Below are positions 6,135 to 9,250 of a DNA stretch of 9,250 nucleotides, in pieces. The first letter of the stretch is position 1. Each line of letters starts with the position of its first letter. The DNA is taken from assembly GCA_001790645.1 (NCBI GenBank), contig MGDB01000152.1, positions 3,769 to 13,018 on the forward strand, given 5' to 3'. The translations under genes and the position numbers were made by a program. Below the pieces are notes generated by a model that had not been told where the DNA came from, did not search any database, and was given only the letters and a program-made list of their open reading frames with translations. Source of the stretch: Candidatus Schekmanbacteria bacterium GWA2_38_11 (GTDB lineage: Bacteria > Schekmanbacteria > GWA2-38-11).

Positions 6135-6422
6135 ATGAAATTTTTGAGCGTTCGCGATCTAAGAGGCAAATCGGCACAAATCTGGAAAGAGCTTCCCAAT
6201 GAAAGGGAAATGATTATTACCAGTAATGGGCGGCCAATAGCCATTCTTGCGGCAATAACCGAGACAAACCTTGAAGAGTCGCTCGCTGCATTCCGTCAGT
6301 CCCGTGCGGTTGAAGCGGTTGTCTCTCTCCAGCGTAGTTCCGTAAAGCAGGGAACCGACAAGATGTCAGTGGATGAGATCAGAGCCGAGATAAAAGCTGT
6401 CCGCAAAAAGCGTACACGATGA
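6135..6422 (+). CDS. Phd/YefM-family antitoxin of a type II toxin-antitoxin pair
   Basis: This 95-aa DNA-binding antitoxin should neutralise the PIN-domain RNase encoded next and repress its own promoter. Residues 1-42 (MKFLSVRDLRGKSAQIWKEL, then MIITSNGRPIAILAAI) show the Phd/YefM N-terminal fold, with the typical start S-V-R-D-L-R and the G-R-P-x-A-I strand. The C-terminal half (about 45-95) is helical, charged and ends KKRTR, and would wrap the toxin. The ATG at 6135 is chosen because GGAGG (6122-6126) lies 8 bases upstream; the ATG at 6129 would be only 2 bases from it. The stop overlaps the toxin start as ATGA, so translation is probably coupled. Confidence 0.87.
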   Translation: MKFLSVRDLRGKSAQIWKELPNEREMIITSNGRPIAILAAITETNLEESLAAFRQSRAVEAVVSLQRSSVKQGTDKMSVDEIRAEIKAVRKKRTR

Positions 6423-6868
6423 ATATTGTGCTTGATACGAATGTTCTTGTTGCGGGGCTTTTGTCGCCGTTCGGGGCGTGTGGTGAAATAGTCCGTATGG
6501 TTTCATCCGGTGAACTGGTGCTTTCTTTTGATGCCCGTGTTCTGTCTGAATACAATGAAGTTCTGCGCCGCCAGAAGTTTAAGTTTGAAGAAGAAAAGGT
6601 AGCTGTACTTCTTGAGTATATTGAGTATCGTGGCCAGACAGCAGCATCTTCTCCTTTGATCAATCCGCTCCCTGACGCCGACGATGAACCGTTTCTTGAA
6701 ACTGCCATTGCAAGTCAGACTGCATGTCTTGTAACAGGAAATCAAAACCATTTCCCTGCTGAACTATGCCAGGGGATTAAGGTCTTTTCTCCAAAAAAGT
6801 TTTTAATATTTTACAAAAAACAGAAAAGACAGAAGAAATATAGGATGACAAAGTATAGTGGAAGATAA
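6419..6868 (+). CDS. PIN-domain toxin, COG1569 type (predicted RNase)
   Basis: The predicted Mg2+-dependent ribonuclease toxin (149 aa) has a PIN fold. MNIVLDTNVLVAGLLSPFG opens the domain with catalytic D6, followed by E44 in LSEYNEVL. The acidic cluster PDADDEPFLETA (85-96) supplies D86/D89, and LVTGNQNHFP (104-113) closes the domain. The last position carries Asn (N108) where many PIN proteins have Asp, which is common in this subfamily. A lysine-rich tail (132-149) extends past the usual end. The overlap with the antitoxin gene and the lack of a separate promoter mark it as the second gene of the operon. GC content (28/60 at 6481-6540) is higher than in the backbone genes, consistent with acquisition. 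Confidence 0.87.
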   Translation: MNIVLDTNVLVAGLLSPFGACGEIVRMVSSGELVLSFDARVLSEYNEVLRRQKFKFEEEKVAVLLEYIEYRGQTAASSPLINPLPDADDEPFLETAIASQTACLVTGNQNHFPAELCQGIKVFSPKKFLIFYKKQKRQKKYRMTKYSGR

Positions 6869-6900
6869 CGGGTGTTATCGCAAGGGCAGTAACCCTTTTT
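6864..6900 (+). terminator. Hairpins between the convergent toxin genes
   Basis: GATAAC (6864-6869) pairs with GTTATC (6874-6879) around GGGT, overlapping the toxin stop codon. AAGGG (6882-6886) then pairs with CCCTT (6893-6897), followed by three more T. The second stem with its T run is the better candidate for an intrinsic terminator of the plus-strand operon, though it is only 5 bp. The whole gap to the vapC-like stop is 38 bases. Confidence 0.5.
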
Positions 6901-6906
6901 AATATA

Positions 6907-7290
6907 TTATTTTCTATTTCCTACAAATAACACCAAACCTTCAATATTTTTATAATGCTTCCAATTTCTTGTCAAAAGAGGCAACCTTTTTACAAGGGCT
7001 GTTGAAGCAATTAATATATCCTCCTTATTCAGGTTTGGATATTTTTTTCTTAAGGAAGAATATTTAGCAGCTATAGTGGAATCTATATTGGCAACACGAT
7101 AATTTTTAAGAGAATGAAAGATTGCTATTTTCTCAGAAGCCTTGAGTCCCTTTTTTGATATCAGCTCTTTCTTTGTTACTAATGAATAATAGATTCTAAA
7201 TTCATCGTTTTCTAATATGTTAGAAAAAAAACCTGTATTAAAATAGTCAATAAATATATCCGTATCAACTAAAATTGAGATTTTTGCCAT
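6907..7290 (-). CDS. vapC: VapC-type PIN-domain toxin
   Basis: The 127-aa predicted Mg2+-dependent ribonuclease has the VapC-like PIN signature. ILVDTDIFIDYF (6-17) carries D9 with D11 and D15; E42 lies in TKKEL, D91 in NKEDILIAS (88-96), and TRNWKHYKNIEGL (107-119) is the typical closing motif. It overlaps the 3' end of the antitoxin gene by 22 bases and is second in a two-gene minus-strand operon. AAAGAGA-like bases precede the ATG at a usable distance. It is AT-rich like the backbone and shows no close resemblance to the other PIN toxin beyond the fold, so the two look like separate systems rather than duplicates. Confidence 0.87.
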   Translation of the reverse strand: MAKISILVDTDIFIDYFNTGFFSNILENDEFRIYYSLVTKKELISKKGLKASEKIAIFHSLKNYRVANIDSTIAAKYSSLRKKYPNLNKEDILIASTALVKRLPLLTRNWKHYKNIEGLVLFVGNRK

Positions 7291-7535
7291 TCACGGATCT
7301 CTTTCAAAAACTCTTCATCAGTTTTCTCCTCAGAACTTTTTCTCAATTTTCTTACGTAAGTTATACTGTCTTTGACATCCGTATAGCCATAAGGGTTAAA
7401 TTTCTCTCTTAAGATTTCTTCTAAGAAATTAACCGGATATATTCCCTTTTTTCTCGCTTCCTTGATGACGAGATTCTTTAAATAGGGATCAAAGGACAAG
7501 GTCCATTTTTCTTTTTTCAATCTTTTCTTTGCCAT
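7269..7535 (-). CDS. vapB: VapB-type antitoxin, ribbon-helix-helix-like
   Basis: This 88-aa antitoxin is partner to the downstream VapC-type toxin. After a basic start (AKKRLKKEK), residues 11-46 (WTLSFDPYLKNLVIKEA, then YPVNFLEEILREKF) fit a ribbon-helix-helix DNA-binding unit: a short strand followed by two helices. The acidic C terminus (EEKTDEEFLKEIREWQKSQ) is the expected toxin-binding tail. AGGAG (7545-7549, minus strand) lies 9 bases before the ATG. A 33-bp palindrome covers the promoter and is the probable binding site of this protein. The family is assigned from pattern only; the pairing with a VapC toxin is the stronger argument. Confidence 0.8.
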   Translation of the reverse strand: MAKKRLKKEKWTLSFDPYLKNLVIKEARKKGIYPVNFLEEILREKFNPYGYTDVKDSITYVRKLRKSSEEKTDEEFLKEIREWQKSQF

Positions 7536-7550
7536 ATTAAAAAGCTCCTC

Positions 7551-7583
7551 AGTTTATATACGTATTTAATACGTATATAAACT
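7551..7583. promoter_or_regulatory. Operator: perfect 16-bp inverted repeat upstream of vapBC
   Basis: AGTTTATATACGTATT (7551-7566) and AATACGTATATAAACT (7568-7583) are exact reverse complements around one T. Each arm contains the hexamer TACGTA, with 5 bases between the two copies, which suits cooperative binding of two ribbon-helix-helix dimers. The site begins immediately upstream of the vapB ribosome binding site, covers the expected -10 box and abuts the -35 box, so bound antitoxin should block transcription. Confidence 0.85.
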
Positions 7584-7591
7584 TTTGTCAA
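7563..7591 (-). promoter_or_regulatory. Promoter of vapBC
   Basis: On the minus strand a consensus TTGACA (7591-7586) is followed after 16 or 17 bases by TTAAAT or TAAATA, at the centre of the operator palindrome. The -10 box is weak, in keeping with tight autoregulation. The transcript would begin near 7556 and carry the AGGAG site. Confidence 0.55.
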
Positions 7592-7672
7592 GGAACTATT
7601 TTGCTTTCACTAATTCAGCGTTGTAAGCTCCCTTGCCGTTTTATTTCTGAACTTTGAATTTTTCTTGGACTC

Positions 7673-7697
7673 TTGACTCCTTGAACCCTTCTGCTGG
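7673..7697 (-). repeat. Inverted partner of the sequence after antiporter-end copy B
   Basis: Read on the minus strand this is CCAGCAGAAGGGTTCAAGGA followed by GTCAA. The plus-strand sequence at 6035-6064 is CCAGCGGATTGAAAGGGTTC followed by GAGGAGCCAA. They agree at most positions once a 5-base gap is allowed. The two copies point toward each other and enclose both toxin-antitoxin operons (6035-7697). Words of this GGGTTCAAGGAG kind may be a general intergenic repeat in this genome, so the enclosure could be coincidental. Confidence 0.35.
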
Positions 7698-7724
7698 TTT
7701 CTATGAATTTTGATCTGAAAATGA

Positions 7725-7752
7725 TTGACTGCCAGCTTGATCCATATATAAT
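7725..7752 (+). promoter_or_regulatory. Promoter of the secreted glycosidase-like gene
   Basis: TTGACT (7725-7730) and a perfect TATAAT (7747-7752) are separated by 16 bases. Transcription would start near 7759, and AAGGG (7770-7774) then lies 9 bases before the ATG at 7784. This is among the clearest promoters in the window. The rest of the 7584-7783 gap holds only the repeat word at 7673-7697. Confidence 0.65.
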
Positions 7753-7783
7753 TATGTCAATTACAGGATAAGGGTAAAAGTAA

Positions 7784-9028
7784 ATGCTGGCCAAACAGTT
7801 CATACAAATGAAGAAAACTAAACTTTTGTGGATTATCGCTATTATCTTATATTCATTCTGTACCTCACCTCTCTTGCAGGCAATGGAAGACGCGCCGATG
7901 CTTCAACCAGAGGAGTTTGCTATCCTGCCGTGGGGATTTACACCGGCTAATCCGGATGTACTCAGGGAGATTCGAGAATGTGGGTTCAATCTTGCGGGAT
8001 TTGTGGCGCCAGAACATCTGGACCTGGTGAGCGAGGCCGGACTGAAGTGCATTGTCTCCGATGGAAGTACTCACGTGGGTGATGCGGAGGCGCAGTTGGA
8101 CGAAAAGGAGATCGCTCAGCGAGTGGAGGCGCTTGTGAAGCGCGTGGGGGAACACAAGGCGGTATTCGGTTACTTTCTGAACGATGAGCCCGGGGCCAAG
8201 CTATATCCGGGACTGAAGAAGTGGGTGGAGGCGTACCGAAAGGCAAATCCGAACGTCCTCGCCTACATTAACCTGTTCGCTAACTATGCCTCCCCGGAGC
8301 AAATGAACGTTCCGACCTATGCGGAGTACCTTGAGTCCTATGTCAAAACAGTCCAGCCCAGGTTCATTAGCTATGATCACTACGCGCTGATGGACAACGG
8401 CTCGCTGCGGGACGGTTATTTTCAGAATCTTGAATCCGTCCGTGCTGTGTCGCTGCGCCACAATCTGCCCTTCTGGAACACCGTGTTGGCCAATGCGCAT
8501 AACCACTACGCGGAACCGACAGATGCAGGGCTGCGTTTCCAGCTTTATACCTCACTGGCCTATGGAACCCGAGGTATCAGCTACTTCACCTACTTCGCAC
8601 CCTCTGCCGGAAACTTCCGCATGGCCCCCATTGATCAGTTCGGACACAAAACACCTATCTGGGACATGCTCCGCAATGTCAATCTTCAGGCGCATTGCCT
8701 CGGAACGGTTTACGTGAAACTGCGAAGTGTCAATGTCTTCCATCATCCTGATGTCCCGCAAGGGTGTTCCGGTCTGCAAACAAGTCGGTTTATTTCCGAG
8801 ATAAACGGCGGCAATTTGTTGGTCGGCGAGTTCGAGGGGCCGGATGGGCAACCCTTCGTAATGGTGGTAAACAAGAGTCTGCATGACTCAATTACATTCC
8901 ATGTAAAGTTCAAAGAGTCGGGGCAAGTTCAGCAAGTCAATGCCTATACATGCCTGATAGAACCCCGGAAAACTAAAAATGTATGGCTTGCGCCAGGTCA
9001 GGGCATACTTCTCTGCCTGAAAAAATGA
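7784..9028 (+). CDS. Secreted TIM-barrel glycoside-hydrolase-like protein
   Basis: The 414-aa protein has a signal peptide (KKTK at 10-13, hydrophobic core about 14-30, likely cleavage after LQA at 31-33), so it acts outside the cytoplasm. The body looks like a (beta/alpha)8 barrel of clan GH-A type. GFVAPEHLDLVSEAGLK (72-88) is an early strand-helix. GYFLNDEPG (129-137) places E135 where the acid/base of such barrels would lie. Next come YINLFANYASPEQM (161-174), FISYDHYALMDNGSLRDGYF (194-213), FWNTVLANAHNHY (230-242), and YGTRGISYFTYFAP (260-273). Residues from about 310 form a strand-rich C-terminal domain. I do not recognise a characterised family or substrate; a polysaccharide-degrading role is inferred. 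The start has AAGGG at 9 bases; M9 is an alternative without such a site. GC (34/60 at 8221-8280) is far above the backbone, which suggests transfer. Its neighbours are unrelated in function. Confidence 0.75.
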   Translation: MLAKQFIQMKKTKLLWIIAIILYSFCTSPLLQAMEDAPMLQPEEFAILPWGFTPANPDVLREIRECGFNLAGFVAPEHLDLVSEAGLKCIVSDGSTHVGDAEAQLDEKEIAQRVEALVKRVGEHKAVFGYFLNDEPGAKLYPGLKKWVEAYRKANPNVLAYINLFANYASPEQMNVPTYAEYLESYVKTVQPRFISYDHYALMDNGSLRDGYFQNLESVRAVSLRHNLPFWNTVLANAHNHYAEPTDAGLRFQLYTSLAYGTRGISYFTYFAPSAGNFRMAPIDQFGHKTPIWDMLRNVNLQAHCLGTVYVKLRSVNVFHHPDVPQGCSGLQTSRFISEINGGNLLVGEFEGPDGQPFVMVVNKSLHDSITFHVKFKESGQVQQVNAYTCLIEPRKTKNVWLAPGQGILLCLKK

Positions 9029-9083
9029 TGCGCATAGCCCCGTAAACTGAAGAGGGTTGCCGAGTGATTTGCTGAAACGAGTG

Positions 9084-9202
9084 CAAACCCTTCAGCTGAT
9101 TTCAAGATTGTATCCGGCGACATACTCGTTATCCTTGGCAGCCACGCTTAGCTTGACAGCGAATTGAAGGTTCGCAATACTTCAAAGGATTTAAGCGGAT
9201 AG
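9084..9202 (+). pseudogene. Antiporter 3'-end repeat, copy C (decayed TrkA_C fragment)
   Basis: In the antiporter frame this reads NPSADFKIVSGDILVILGSH, then A, then a stop (TAG, 9149-9151) in place of the Gln codon CAG. Reading on gives a decayed tail ending at TAG 9200-9202. The first 21 codons (9086-9148) differ from copy A at six positions, all synonymous third-base changes. Beyond the stop, amino acid changes and indels appear. Homology may extend weakly upstream to about 9068. The fragment therefore derives from a functional but diverged antiporter gene and later lost function. It has no start codon or upstream domains here. Confidence 0.82.
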
Positions 9203-9246
9203 GATTCAAAGGGTCAGAGGTCGCAGACTCAAGTGAAAATCAAATC
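9198..9246 (+). repeat. GATAGGATTCAA intergenic repeat word, copy 2
   Basis: GATAGGATTCAA (9198-9209) repeats the word at 2736-2747 exactly and is again followed by TCAAG and AATCAAAT (9239-9246 region). It begins within the last codons of copy C, so the decayed antiporter tail runs directly into this intergenic repeat. The window ends shortly afterwards and no further gene is visible. Confidence 0.4.
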
Positions 9247-9250
9247 CCCC

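Noticed and set aside
7615..7803. 62-codon minus-strand frame upstream of vapB
   Set aside because: It covers the promoter and start of the glycosidase-like gene and a repeat word, has no ribosome binding site and no recognisable protein pattern.
7986..8884. Several open frames on both strands within the glycosidase-like gene
   Set aside because: They are the long shadow frames expected in a high-GC gene; the plus-strand frame with signal peptide and barrel motifs explains the region.
1..9250. CRISPR array, tRNA or rRNA genes, integrase or transposase
   Set aside because: I looked for regularly spaced direct repeats, cloverleaf-like segments and recombinase motifs and found none. The hairpin repeats are too few and unevenly spaced for a CRISPR array.

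Overview
The window reads as part of the chromosome of an uncultivated, fairly AT-rich Gram-negative-type bacterium. The backbone genes are AT-rich: positions 3361-3420 hold 18 G/C of 60. Two products carry Sec-type signal peptides, and the intergenic spaces hold short dispersed hairpin repeats. I cannot assign a phylum from sequence alone.

Left part (1-4825), conserved-looking backbone: an M20-family amidohydrolase close to the PM20D2/ACY1L2 type (+); an HtpX-like M48 membrane metalloprotease with an EF-hand-like loop (-, convergent with the first gene); and a full-length Kef-type CPA2 cation/proton antiporter with RCK (TrkA_N/TrkA_C) domains (+, divergent from the protease). The two gaps in this part hold palindromic repeats with the core GGACAGGCG-TCT-CGCCTGTCC, plus a second hairpin type.

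Right part (4826-9250), an accessory mosaic. It holds a secreted DUF2147 protein; a small DUF2007-type protein with a zinc ribbon; a Phd/YefM-like antitoxin with a COG1569-type PIN toxin (+); a convergent VapBC-type pair (-); and a secreted TIM-barrel glycoside-hydrolase-like protein. GC content jumps between modules: 34/60 at 8221-8280, 28/60 at 6481-6540, 23/60 at 7441-7500. Both toxin-antitoxin operons have strong palindromic operators over their promoters. The vapBC operator is a perfect 16-bp inverted repeat around one base.

The most striking feature is that the 3' end of the antiporter gene occurs three times: at its proper place (4719-4825), at 5993-6046, and at 9084-9202. The two extra copies differ from the first almost only at synonymous third positions until they decay, so they come from diverged versions of the gene end and not from a recent duplication. 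They delimit two cargo modules, DUF2147/DUF2007 and TA/TA/glycosidase. The middle copy, read in a different frame, supplies the last codons and the stop of the DUF2007 gene. This looks like repeated insertion at the 3' end of the antiporter gene with regeneration of that end. No recombinase is visible in the window.
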